Assembly: GCA_003993805.1 (NCBI GenBank)
Contig: RSEF01000003.1
Coordinates: 43,559,195 to 43,623,194, forward strand
Origin: Himantopus leucocephalus
Taxonomy: Eukaryota; Chordata; Aves; Charadriiformes; Recurvirostridae
Reading direction: 5' to 3'
DNA length: 64,000 nt
Shown here: positions 25,617 to 37,740 of the stretch, piece by piece
Layout of the letters: every line of letters starts with the position of its first letter
Numbering within the stretch: position 1 is the first letter of the stretch
Program-made: the position numbers and the translations under genes
Notes under the pieces: generated by a model
The model's input: only the letters and a program-made list of their open reading frames with translations
The model's database searches: none
What the model was told of the DNA's origin: nothing

Positions 25617-28179
25617 TCTAATGAGCTGAACAACAAATCTATTTCCATGGAGATGTGAGAAACAGAAAAGGTTTACTTAATTATGTACAAATGATGCCTT
25701 ATTTTCCTATAAGTAACTTCCCAGTGGTCTGAGATGTTATTTTTCAGAAATCAAAGTTCTCTGTATCTATCTACAACATAATTTCAATGGCATAAATGTC
25801 CACCCCAGGCAAGAGATGATTATTTTTGCATTTTCAAGGACTTTTGATGGACAATCTTGTTTTTCTTTCACTTTAAAATGTGCTAAGTGTATATATTTTA
25901 TTTATATATATAAATGAAAATACAAAATTAAACTAAACTCATGGCAGCTTTATTTCCATTGTCAAATCATTCCGTCACCTCTTAAAAAAATCCCTCAAAC
26001 TACCATGACAGCCTTTGCAATTCTTCAGATCTAAGCTAAGTCACTCATATCTTTCTCCATAGTCAATGGAGAGAGATAAGAACCATCAGAAAACAATCAA
26101 TCTCATCTTCAAATAGATGGCTTAGATAAGAGAGCTGAGCCATCTTAGAGGTCACTGCTTCTCTCTAGGAAAGCATGCATTGGACAGCTTAGATCACTAA
26201 CTCTTACAAAGCTCAACTTAACTGAGATCTCACTTGGCTATCTCCTTTAACTGAAATCCACTTTGAGAGCACAGTATCAGCAGTATGTTTCTATTAATTT
26301 ATTGCAACATTGCGGGAAGAAGCTAAGAAGCTGTACATCTCTTTATTTATGAGCCAACATAAATCATTTCACCTATAACAAAAAAGTACACAGGGGATGA
26401 CTTAGCAACAAATGGTCCAGGCTGCCTTGTATCCAACTTAGAGAAAAAGCCATAGTGTAAAGTCACAGCCATATTTAGGAAGAAATTAAATAAATTTTTT
26501 TTTTATGAAGTTGGAAAAAAGTGGTATTTCATTTTCTGTTCTCTAGTTGTCATGTTTTCACATTGGTGTCTGTCTGGAACTTGACAGATCACAAAATATG
26601 AATCTATTTCTATGACACTTAAAGCTGGAGAAACACAGAAGACTGATCGGAGGCCCTGGCCGCTTTGCACTGCAGAAGTGATACAAAACATGCAGAAAGG
26701 GCCCTTCAGGGGAAGCTGAGTTTACTCCTGTCTACAGCTTCTCTGCAGTGTTGATCTGCATCAGCTGATCCTGGCCTTTCCACCACCATACTGTGGTGGA
26801 AATACAATACCAGACCTGTGTAAAAACTTTTGCCTCAATGCAGTATGGACTCTGAGCTGGGAAACATTTCGGGCCAGGGTGGTGGTGTAGGGGAGGGACA
26901 TTTTTCATGGGTGCTCATGGCCCAACATAGGAAACCGTCCTTCATTTACAGAGTGCACTTACCTTCCTTCTCCTTCTCTCTCTGGCACAGCACAGAGCTC
27001 CTGTCTGTAAGAACAGAAACATGTTTTATGTAAATCACTGCCCAGTGGAGTCACTTATTATTAATGCAGACAGCTCTAAAGGGAGAAACCTATGGCATTT
27101 AGCAGCAAGAACTGTTAATGAAAATGTCATTAAAGAAGTCAATCTGCAAGCTATGAAATAACCTCTCTGCCTTTTTCTTTTTTTCCCATCTTACACACCT
27201 CTCCATCTCTGCGTACATTTCCCTCAAGTCAATCTTTTTTGGCAGCAAGTCACAGCTTTACCTGGAGGGGGGCATCAGTTTCAGGCAAACTGGTCATATT
27301 TGAGAGGAGGTGTTATTTAAACATTGTGGAAATGTGTCAGAAATACATTAGGTAGGTATGGGACTAAATGGCAAGGCTGAGGAAGCAGAGACTCCAATGA
27401 CTGGCTGCAGGTTAGGCAATTTCCAGCCGCACTGATCTGGAAGTTGCAATGTAGTCCTTTCCTACATATTCAGTGGAGTTGACGACTGAGCAACTTGTTT
27501 GCTTAGATCTTCCAAGTTCTTCACGCTTGTAACTCATAATGTTCACTGGAGTATCTTTCTGGCACATCTGTGTTGTGGGGATCTACCTAGCTGATTCAAA
27601 AAGCCTAATCCAATAATTCTGCTAAAAATTTCCCTACGCCTTCAGACCATTTATAGCTCAGCATAATGGACTATATTAACTGGAAGCAACTGTCTGATAA
27701 ACTGACTCAAACTGGCAATGAACATCCCTTTTTTCTCTATTTCCTTGGGACTTTCCATGTCCATACCTGAATGTCGAGGGCTTTCCTTTGGAAAAAGTAG
27801 CTGTTGCTATCAGGGAGAGGTCACCCTGGATCAGGGTGCACATGTGCTGGTCATGGCTCGCGTTCATAAGTTATAAGGGAATTAGATACCTTTATCCTTA
27901 AATCTGAGGGCTTTCAGGATCTGTATTTTATGCATGTGTTTATATTAAGCCCCTCAAAATTTGGGGATAAAGACAGTATCTTTTATTAAAACAGCTACCA
28001 TATTTATAGAAATACCCAAGATTTTCGACACACAGAAGGTGATGAAAGCATGTGTCCAAAAGTTTGTCCATTTTTTTCTAACAACTTTATTAGTCTATTA
28101 AAAATAATAGTACTCTACTCACAAACCTTATCTCCCTTACGACCTGACAAAATAATGGCTGTAACAGCCTAAAGCCCAT
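25617..28179. other. Non-coding DNA, no recognisable gene
   Basis: AT-rich unique sequence with a TATATA-rich patch near 25890-25915. No gene, RNA or transposon was recognised. Open segments are below 70 codons. Confidence 0.5.
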
Positions 28180-28402
28180 AATCACAGGATCATAGAAGGG
28201 TTCAGGTTGGAAGGGACCTCTGGAGGTCACCTTGTCCAACCCCCCTGTTCAAGCAGGGCCACCTAGAGCCAGTTGCCCAGGACCGTGTCCAGACAGCTTT
28301 TGAATATCTCCAAGGATGGGGACTCCACAACCTCCCTGGGTAGCTCGGTCACTCTCACAGTAAAAAAGTGTTTCCTAATGTTCAGACAGAACCTCCTGTT
28401 TA
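28180..28402 (-). mobile_element. CR1 LINE, 3' fragment of a second subfamily
   Basis: It begins AATCACAGGATCATAGAAGG, a decayed CR1 octamer end in reverse complement. It runs through TTGGAAGGGACCTCTGGAGG, TCCAACCCCCCTG, CCAAGGATGGGGACTCCAC and AAGTGTTTCCTAATGTTC. The ACCTCTGGAGGTCA phrase and the GACTCCAC (not GCATCCAC) wording show a different CR1 subfamily from the copy at 7586. Between CTCCCTGGG and GCTCGGTCAC about 15 bases usually present in the consensus appear to be deleted. It is 5'-truncated and lacks coding sequence. Confidence 0.95.
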
Positions 28403-28616
28403 AATATACTGTTTAAACTGCACATTGACCCTTATTTGTGCTCAGTACACACCATCCTAGCTTGTCAGTACATTCCTCTTCCCATCAGCTTGGAAACGGG
28501 TTCAGGCTTTTGCACTGCCATATTACAACCCACCGGTGGCAAAAGGGAAAACTATGATGAGTCTATTTCTTCCTCAGCACAGAGTGGCAATTCAACACGA
28601 TGTGGCAAAAGATGGC
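28403..28616. other. Unique non-coding DNA between CR1 and poly(A)
   Basis: Short spacer with no CR1 similarity left. It ends in a small direct repeat of the type TGGCAAAAGATGGCAAAA, from which the adenine run probably expanded. Confidence 0.45.
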
Positions 28617-28640
28617 AAAAAAAAAAAAAAAAAAAAAAAA
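28617..28640 (+). repeat. Poly(A) homopolymer, 24 adenines
   Basis: An uninterrupted run of 24 A. No poly(A) signal, retrocopied exon or target-site duplication is recognisable to its left, so I call it a simple homopolymer rather than a retrocopy tail. Its length is likely to vary and to be error-prone in sequencing. Confidence 0.9.
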
Positions 28641-30621
28641 GAAGCATCGTTTCCCCATTCTGCAAAGAAGCAGAGGCACTGAGAGACTGCCATGAGCATG
28701 TCTGTTCCCCCTTCCCTTGTTGCTGTCCTTGGCAAGAGGAAGGAAAGAGTACTGAAAATGTTCACACCAGGCAGTAATAGACAGCCAGCGATGGGCGGGG
28801 AAAAGGAAAGCAAAGCTGTTTCTTGCTGAAGTGCTAAGAAATAAATGAAAGTCCAACAGGCAGACAAAATGTAACCAGCATTTCAGAAACTGCTTTTTGC
28901 CTTTGAAACCTGCACCCCAGTTTGGCAGCTAGCACTGAGGGAGGCCACTAGCACGCCCCGGCTGCCGCAGGATGCCCATGGGACAGCCGGCAGTGCTGTG
29001 CCATAGCCCGCAGTGATTTGCTGTGGATCGTCCCTGGATCCGACTGCTATTTATTGTGCAGGACACATATAACGTTATGCCTCAGTGGATGTACTTCACT
29101 GTCATGCCTGATCAAAAGTGTTGCCTTGGAGCGATCTTAGCTTGAGAGAACCCCAAGCAGTTTTATAAGTAAGAAGTCACCCCAAGGTGACACTTGAGAG
29201 GAACAACATTAAAGTGTACTCATCTCTCTTGTGTCCCTGGCTACTTCAGAAGCTCACAAAAGAAGCTAGCTCTGCTAGCTGGTACTCGGAGAGTAAAAGG
29301 ACCCTTATGCCCTTGTTCATGTTTTATCAGGGCTTCCTAAGTAGAAAACTAACTAAAAATGCTGACTCTAGTCATGAACACTGGAGTTTTAAGTAAAGAT
29401 AGTTAAGTGAAAGAGTTATTTTAAGGATATTTAAATAAGGATAAAAATACGTAAGCTGGTGAGCTCACTCTTTCTCAAACCCAGGGAGAGACCAATGGCA
29501 CAGAAATGACACTTCAGGCCTGATCTCAAGGCACAAAACAGACTAGTTACACACAGAACAGTCATATGCCCACGCACACACGCAGGCAATCCCCCTGAGC
29601 AACGCAAGCTGCAGTCCCCCAAGGATTTTTCTTCAGCTCCAAGGAAATTCCTCCATTGTGCATGGAGGTGTGGGGCAGAGACACCTGAGCTAGCTCCAGA
29701 GCCAGCAAAAGCACAGCCAGTACAGGGCAGCACAGCATCTGCGCTGAAACGCCGGGCTGCCACACGCCAAGTGCAGGTTTTCCATAGGCAGGGCGGAGGC
29801 ACCACGCCATCTCTGCACCACGCCATCATCGTGGCTACTGTTCAGCGCAGAGCCGCTCTCAGTGTGGGGAGAAGGGAATGCTCTCCCCTCGAATCCGCTG
29901 CATGCAAAGAGCAGACAGTCCTTTCGAAATGTGCTTCTGGTCAGCGCTGACAGCATTACTGCCAAGACCATGCTTTCCTGCTCCTTGATTCAGTCTGCCT
30001 ACAGCGTCCTCGCTGTTCTCTCTAAACTGATTTTCTCCCCATTGGTACAGTACCCACCAGCAGACAAACAGATTAAATTCTCTTTACACTTTTGTCTCCT
30101 CTTCTTGCTAGGCTTATTCATAAAAGTAAGGCTCAAGTGTTGCCTTGTAGCCCTCAGTCAGTTCTGTCTCCACCCGCTGAACTCAGGAACACAAATCCCA
30201 GATGATGGGCTGCAGCCAGCAGCCAAGAATGGGTTAAGTGAGTCTCTTGGGCAAAATAAAAAACGCCGCTTCTCTGTTAGTAGCTGAGATGGGACTTGCC
30301 TTGGGTAAAAGCACTTGGGATGGAACTGCCAGTGTTATTTATCTCCTCAGTCTGACAAAGAGTTGAAGGGAAGGATTTGTTAAAGATTCATCAACCTTTC
30401 TCATTTGTTTAAGAGCTGAGAAATCCCACACCGAAGCCCTCTGAGCAGACCTTTTCTGAAGGCGGGGAAGAGTCCTCGGGTGAGAAAACAAGCAGGGCAG
30501 CTTGCTTAGGAGCAAGAAGAGCTACACTTTTCAGACAGCATCCATTAGAAAGAAGCACAGCAGGCCACCTTCTCCTTTCCCAACCAGGTCAGCAGGGGAA
30601 TCCCAGTCCTGCACTATGCCG
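28641..30621. other. Non-coding DNA, no recognisable gene
   Basis: Mixed-composition DNA. The segment 29430-30290 has overlapping open frames of 80-140 codons on both strands, reflecting higher GC content. None contains a motif I can assign. Confidence 0.5.
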
Positions 30622-30839
30622 GAGGTCATCGCAGACACTAGAACAGCCTCTCTGCTTTGACAGTGGGTGCGATTTTTAATCTGCACGTGTGGATTCCAGT
30701 AAAGCCACCAAAATTATCCTTTGTCATCANAGAGGTCACCGCAGACACTAGAACAGCCTCTCTGCTTTGACAGTGGGTGCAATTTTTAATCTGCCCGTGT
30801 GGATTCCAGTAAAGCCACCAAAATTATCCTTTGTCATCA
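30622..30839 (+). repeat. 108 bp direct duplication around a single N; probable assembly artefact
   Basis: Copies 30622-30729 and 30732-30839 have equal length and differ at about three bases (GGTCATCG/GGTCACCG, GTGCGATT/GTGCAATT, CTGCACGT/CTGCCCGT). They flank the N at 30730. Differences at this level match two alleles joined end to end rather than a true ancient duplication. Confidence 0.9.
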
Positions 30840-33800
30840 GCCAGCCCCAAACCCTTCTGTGGCATCAAGTACTCTAATAGATTTTTCTTAATTTGCTCTA
30901 CTAAAAATGGGGGGAAATAGCCATTTCCTCTCATTTTTCTTCCACATTGAAGTGGAAATTATCTTTCTTTTTACTACATAGCGCACCAGAGTTTTGTGTC
31001 CCAAAGTCCTCTGAAGAGCTAAGATCCTAAAGATGCATATCAGATACCACCAAGCCATATAAAATGGACCACTCTGAAAAAAAAGGACCTTGGAAACCTA
31101 CCAAAAGACTTTCAATCCAAAACACAGTAAAATTAATCTAATTTTTCTGAGCTTTTTGAAAGATCCAATGCTGCCAAACACTTAGAGATAGTTCAAGAAG
31201 TTCTTCCATGAATGTTTTTTATCAGAAAGTAGCAAGTGGCTGAAACAAGTGTTTTGCAGTGAAACACAGCAGCACTGCCAGAACTTTTGTCAGGAAAGAT
31301 TTTTCATCTCTAGGGTGTGATTTATGGTCAAAACCCGAGAGAGGCTTAGAATCGACAATAGCCTGAAGTCCTGGGCTTTCACAGACCTGAACTTAGGACC
31401 CCTGTGTACTAGGCAGGTACCATAAATCACCAAGATATTAACTACCTACCAAAGTCAGCCTCTCACTTTCACAGGTTGGCATTGCTCCATTTTGCATAAA
31501 AAAAATTGAAGATTGTGAAGGAGATCACTGATATTTCTGTGGTCAGAGCACTTCTCTGGAATGTGGGAGGCCGGCAATGTTGAATCTTTTTCACCTGATG
31601 TGAGTTGATTAATGAACTGTTGGCTATGCTAAGTGACGATCTTTCTTTCTTTCTGCATTTTTTTCCCCATAAAAATAGAAGGAACTTGGTTTCAGCCCTA
31701 TATGGAACAGAAAAGGGTTTGGGGTTTTTTTAAACCTCAAAGTTGTGTACAACTAGAAAAACATCTCTCACCCAGCTGCTAGAGATGACTCATCCTTGTA
31801 AGATGGCTGTAATTTTCTTTTGGGACACTGAATAGCTTCCAGGTGAGCCGCAGTGCAGCACATAATGGGCACATCCTGAATTGTAGGGGTTTCTAAAGCA
31901 AGCCTGGATTAAGTGAGGCTCCTTGGAGTTTGGCAGTAGGGAATTCAGGTTTAACATGGACTTAGAGGGAGAGAGCTGAAGGAGCTGAGAAGTTGCAGGG
32001 TTTACATTTTGCCTGTCTCTTTACCAGGGCTCTACTGCTTCATGCTCAGGGGGAATCAGGATTCAGGAACGAGAGGGTTTTTTTTAAAGCAGCCTACTTC
32101 GGAAATGGGCAATGAAACGAAACGTTTGCTGCAGAGGGACCAGTTTTGCAGTTTGGATGGATCTAGGTCCCATTTTAGCATTAAATCAACCTTGGGATAT
32201 AACAGTTCATTCTAGTCTAGTGCCCCTGCTTTCACCTTACCACAGGTTACTGGGGGGGCATCATACAGCCAGTTATTGTTTCACGTAACCAGCAATAAAA
32301 CTACCTATCTGGATCACTGCACACTTATATATCAACAACAGGACGTGATTTAGGAGTCCTGGGTCCTGCTGTTTCAGATATGAAACCACAACGAAGTGTA
32401 GCCACCGTGTCAAAAGCTGCTCTTGGGGCCAGGGTTTGGGCAAAGTGGAGTGTATCCAGCAGATTTCAGCTTCACCTATGCAGAACAGCTGTTTCAGAGT
32501 TTTGCCGTTACAAATACCATCTGCATATATACATATATGCTCATCCCAGCAAAGTGAGGCAGGAACAACTGCCTGCAGCCAGGAAGTTTTACCTTTCAGC
32601 ATCCTAGGATGGCTCAAAGGATGGGCAAAAGAAGCAGGCTACCTCCTGCAGCCTGTGTGCAACAAGATAGCTGCACAGTCTGATTTGCTGTGTTTTCCCA
32701 CATGAGCAGAGCTGGAGTACTGTGTAGCATTAAACTTTTCACAGCTCTTCTCAGAGTACCTCAAATCTCCTCCTTCTTCTCAAGCCCAGGCAAACCTTCC
32801 TCCCCAGGCCGTGAGTAAGGTGCCTCTGAAATGGTCAGGTCTCACATCCCACCAGCTCCAGGAGGCAAACTTGTCACTTCTCTTGCAGCCACTCAGCAAG
32901 CATAAGAGCATATCATGCCTGGATATATATTGTCACTTTAGTCCCTTCACTCTTTCACCCCCATTTCCTCAAGCAGTCACAGAAAAAAAAAAAAAAGAAA
33001 CCGGTAGCTTTATTAAAACTACCTGCTTCACCTGTAGCAGGAGTGTATTCTACTGAGAAAGTATTCCCTCTCCAGATTAAAAGTCAGCTGCACAATTCTT
33101 TACGATAGAACAAAACCGAGTCCCCTCCAAGCAAAAATGTACCTGGGTGTCTAGGGACCTCCTGAAAATCTCCAGCTCATCAAAGCACTGAAATAGGTAG
33201 AGAGCTGGGAGAAAACTTGATGAAAGCAGGAGCCGAGCTACCTTTTCCAGTCAGTCCTCACCTACATCAGCCCCAAGGAAGAGCACGTAGCTGCCCTAGC
33301 ATCCCTGCAGCAATTACTTACCCTTTCCTTGAAGATTTCAGATGGCTGAAGGCCCACTGTCCCTTTGAAAAGCCAGTGAGAGTTGTTCTTCCCCTTTCAC
33401 TCCTCCAAAATAACAGTTTTAGACTGGCTCTTACAAACATGAAATATTATTTTTCTTCTGAAAACTTCCTGTGAACGCGCAGTAACTCTTAAGACCTGGG
33501 TGTTGGGCAGAAATCCTCTGGGATGTAAACGGTGCTGCCTTCATTTCAGGTGTGCTGGCTGACAGCTGACACATACTGACAGCAAACACGCAACAACACA
33601 ATTATGTTTATCTGCACATCCTGTTTAGCTTGTGGCCATCATCACAGTAGATAAAGCTCTCATGTCCCATTTGAAGAGACAGGTAAACAGATTTAGCTTA
33701 AAATAAGAATATCGAGCACCTATAGTATTTCCTGTGTGACAGACTGTATGTGTTTGTGCATATGTGTATGACAGAGAGTGCTGGAATATTTTAAACACTA

Positions 33801-35182
33801 AACTGCTGCATGCAGAGATTGGTAAATTAAATAATCATTCATTAGTTACCATAGCGATGCAGATGAAATCACAGAGAACAAAGAAGGAATGGGATGGGGG
33901 GACATATGACAGAACAAATGCTGACAGGAGTAAGGCCCTGCATTGATTTTTGTTAATATATTTTTATTTATTTATTAAAATCCCTGGACTGCAAGATCTT
34001 GTTCCATATTCATAAGTGTTTTACCTGCCTGCAAAGGGAGATGGCAGATACTCCTATACAGCCTGAAAGATCCAAATCCTGACCTGGAACAAATTGGTAT
34101 AGCTCTATTGACTTTGGCAGAGAGCAGCCAGTTTATGGCAGCTGGGGATCTGGCAAAAAAAGAAGAGCATCTTACTCTCTTTAGCTTCTGCAGCAACTGA
34201 ATTCTACTGCATCCTCCGCTACTTTATAACTTCTTACAGGAGTGCTCTCCAGTAAACAAGCACAGACAGGGAGAAGCCGTCTTTCCCACAGCCAGCTGGT
34301 GGGTTTAGCTGTATAACTGTCATTAATTTCAATGGCAGCTATATAGCTCAGTCTTCTAGTGAGTCTCGAGAATCTCATCAATAATCCCTTTGCTGCTGAT
34401 AAGAGAAACAGCATGGGGTTAAGAGTAGCGCTCATCAGGCAGGGTTTAAGCAGAGGGGGATGCCCAGGCCCATCGGTCCTCCTCCTCGCGGGTAGCGCTG
34501 CGCCCAGCTGCGTCACCCACACCCCTGCAGCACCCAGGCATGACAGCAGCAGCATCCGTCTGTAGGAGGCTAAATGAGAAAGAGAAAAAGAGGTCTCTGC
34601 CCTTCTTTGGGTCACTGGCAGACATGCCTGTGGTCAACTGCCTGATGATAATGCTGAGTGACTGATCCGCTGAAAGGCCAATTAAAACTTTTTAATTTAT
34701 TTCTGCACATGTATTTGGATAGAAGAGAGTGTGCTGATAGATGGAAATTGTGCTGAGACTAATGCCAAGGTCTGGGCTAGAGGACAGTGTCTTCCCCAAA
34801 CCAGGGCAAACTGCCTCAGCCCTCTCCTCTGCCATATGTCCCCTCGCCTCAGCCGGTGGCAGTGGGCAGATGAGCTCCTGGCCTGCTACCCTGCACAGTA
34901 AACCATCAGCAACAGGCAGTTTGCACCAAAACACCAATACTAGCACCTGACATGGTTACAGGTCTCTTTTTCTACTCCACCACCACTTATTTGTTGGTGA
35001 CAAACTATGAAAAAGGAACGGGGTGGACAACTGGGACGGTAGCAACTCGGATGCAGCAAACACAAGAAAGACACCAGAGCATGTGTGTCAGGTGTGGAGT
35101 GGCCTTAGAACAAATCCCCACCACAGCATGAGTTTGTTGCTCTTTGGGCTTCTGACACTTGTCCAAAGCCAGCATAAAACTC
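30840..35182. other. Non-coding DNA, no recognisable gene
   Basis: No exon, RNA gene or transposon recognised. Minor features are a CTTT run near 31640-31655, a 13-base A-run near 32981-32995 and TATATATACATATATG-type sequence near 32525. Overlapping openings on both strands at 32273-32705 and 34181-34637 are typical chance frames in GC-richer DNA. A segment at 33560-33680 contains TGACAG and CAGCTGACAC sites and may be regulatory. Confidence 0.5.
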
Positions 35183-35228
35183 CCAAAAGCTGTGACTACA
35201 GTCAGCTGACTCTAGTCACAGCTTTTGG
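35183..35228. repeat. 46 bp near-perfect palindrome with no spacer
   Basis: The two 23-base halves are reverse complements at 22 of 23 positions. The only mispair is C at 35199 with C at 35212. The outer ends read CCAAAAGCTGTGACT and AGTCACAGCTTTTGG, and the centre is the perfect palindrome GTCAGCTGAC with a CAGCTG E-box. There is no loop, so the DNA could extrude as a cruciform, or the RNA could fold as a 20+ bp stem. It matches no repeat family I recognise. Confidence 0.95.
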
Positions 35229-36784
35229 CTAGTGATTCTCAACAAAGTCCATGTAGAATGGGTTACCGATTGCGAGCCTTTTTAGGAAGTCAAGTCTATC
35301 TCCCATATATCCAAAATACTATGTAGATGCTCCGAGAAAAATCATTAACATCTTAGAGGCAGAGGTGAAAGTAGGAAACTGGGCAGCATCATGCTTAGTC
35401 CATCCTTATCGTGCCTGCAGTCCTTCCTCACAGTACCCGAATGTTTCTGTCCAAAATGACCATCAGTTATCACTGACCATTAGGGCCAACATAGCACATT
35501 GTGTGAATGAAGCTGGGCATCCTCCTCTGGGCTGCATTGTCCAGATACCCACTGTGAGATCAGACACTCTTCAAAATGTAGGAAGCAGAAAGCCAGGCTG
35601 AGATCCCTTCTCCCAGCTCTAGATCAGTGCTGTAAGAAAGAAAGGCCACAGAGGCATAAAGAAAGTCCCAAAATATCCAGTGGCTACCCCTACAGCAAAC
35701 TGTGTAAGACACAGCTGCAAGTACCCCAGTTATCCCCCAGCAGGCACTTGCAGACAAGCCCCAAGCCAGAGGTGCAACACAAGACTGCACAGCTCAACGG
35801 AGGCTGCCGGAGCACGGCTGATGAAAGGACACGATTTTCTGCAGCATGAGCTGGGCACTGGGAGCAAAGCAGCTTTGCTGCACTCTGGATAGCAATTCAG
35901 TCCCTTTTCTTACACTACTAGCCCAAGACATCTGCTCAGTAACGTCTTAAATCCCTCAGCATCGCGTAGCTTTTGTTTAAAGGGCCATTGTTCTCTAGCC
36001 CTTTAGGTAAGTAGGTATTATTAAATCTACTTAGACATCTTGAATACAGCAAATAATAGCCATCTTTACATAGAAACCTTCTTGATGATAATCCCACTGG
36101 AAATGGCCAGCTTGTTTTATCTGGAGGTAAGAGAACCAGTATTAAACTTTTTCCTACTTCAGTGAAAAAAAAAATACCCACTTCATTGCTATATTGTGAG
36201 CTGTGAGAGGAAAAAAGGTTAAGTTTACAAGTCATATTTTGTGTTACTTTTTAGCTGATTGTAAAGACTCTCTATATACAGTCTGAGTCCTGTAAGCAGA
36301 CCTCTGTGCAGAAGAGAACAGTTGGAGGATGCTGGTCTGCATTTTTTTATTTCTGTTATGTGTGTTAAGTGGCTAATAGCCTCAAAACAACCTCTTTGCA
36401 TTCACAGCACTCTGAAAAGCACAAAACCTTGAGAACATGGTTCGTCTCCTCTCTCACTTCCACAGGTACTAACTGGGAGTAATGCTGCTGAATACAAGAG
36501 GAAAGAAGCATCTCCCACGTGCTCCTGCGGCTGCTCAGCCCCTACCGCTCTGCAGACACCACCGCTCCCTGAGGATGTGGCCTTTTACCAGGACTCACAC
36601 CTCTGGCAGAAAATCCTCCCCACCCGGCAGCAATCAGGCAGCAGCTGATTAAATGGTTCCCCATTTCCCTTTGCAGCAAAGCAAGCACCTCTCTGCAGCC
36701 CGGCTCCATCCACAGCACTCGCTGTTCTCCTCAGGCATCAGTAAAGCTTGGGCTGCGAACACTCTTCTCTGTATGAGACCTGTC
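35229..36784. other. Non-coding DNA, no recognisable gene
   Basis: Unique sequence. The opening at 35936-36235 (minus) and the overlapping pairs at 35560-35892 show no family motif. Confidence 0.5.
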
Positions 36785-37740
36785 CCGCGCTCTTACCCTG
36801 TGAAGTCGTATAATGGAACCGCATACGGGGTTGACATTGTTAAGGTTAATGATATAACAACAGAAAGAACATTTACAGGCAAACGGATTATAATAATTGC
36901 TCGAGCGAACAATATGAGCAACATATTGCAAATTGGCCTTCGGTGTGCTTTAGCAGTGTTGTCGTCATCATCCCATTTTCACAACGGGTAGTACGCTATC
37001 TCTCATCCTGGGGGACGTGATGCTTTCCACAGAGACTCTCTGTACAGAACTGCTGACCACATGCAAGACCAACACGCACCCTATAGCTTACTGTATACCC
37101 TAAGGCAACACTGGGTGCCCCTCCTGCAGCTTTGCGGCACTCAGAGGAGGGGGTGATGCGGCTTCAGCATCGCATGTGTCTTGCCTTTGACTTCCTAGCC
37201 AAATGATCAGCTACTGATTGCAGGTGTTTGGCAGCAAGAGGCCTTCAGCACGAACCCAGTGAGGCATTAACTGCTTTAGCACTGTGCGCTGAGGGGGCGC
37301 AGAAAATAAAAAGCAACTAAATCAAGAGATTCCCCTCCCCAACCCAAACCCAAGGGGGGCCACTTCTTGATTTCTTTACTTGTTAGCCCTGTTTCGGGAT
37401 CTTTTCAGTAGCGGTCATGACTTTTTAATGGTTTTGTGTGATGAAAACCTTTGACAAGAGCATGTGTCACAGAAAGCGCAGTGGTGAGCCATGGCTTTCA
37501 TATATATGTTAACCAGCCTTTATGGCATTACGGGGCCTGGGTGACACAAGAGTAATTCAGTTAAGCTGCAGCGAAGTACGCGGTTTCTGTACTATACATC
37601 AGAAGACGGAGGAGCGTGGGACTGAAAGGCGAACAGCCAGAGAGCAGCCAGCTCCATGGCGTCCCACAGCCCACGGTTAATATGGAAATGCCGCTGTGCG
37701 AAACACGTGGGACACGCTCGGTTGGGGACAGGGCTGCTGG
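36785..37740. promoter_or_regulatory. Candidate regulatory region, CpG-retaining
   Basis: From 36785 to about 36995 there are roughly 12 CpGs in AT-balanced sequence (TCGTATAATGG, CCGCATACGGGG, AAACGGATTATAAT, GCTCGAGCGAACAAT). A second group occurs at 37390-37730 (TTTCGGGATC, GCAGCGAAGTACGCGG, GACGGAGGAGCG, AACACGTGGGAC). GAACAATAT resembles a SOX-type site, and GGATTATAATAATTGC carries a paired-type TAAT core. The region is too CpG-sparse for an island but far above its surroundings. Together these suggest a conserved enhancer-like element. A 112-codon opening (36653-36991) overlaps it, but I recognise no protein. Confidence 0.3.

Noticed and set aside
28617..28640. Poly(A) run as the tail of a processed pseudogene
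   Set aside because: No AATAAA, exon-like sequence or flanking target-site duplication was found. The run grows out of a small GGCAAAA repeat.
34181..34615. 144-codon minus-strand open frame
   Set aside because: Overlaps two other openings on both strands and has no family resemblance.
36653..36991. 112-codon open frame over the CpG-retaining block
   Set aside because: Not recognised as a protein, and the signal is better explained as possible non-coding constraint. A codon-substitution test would decide.
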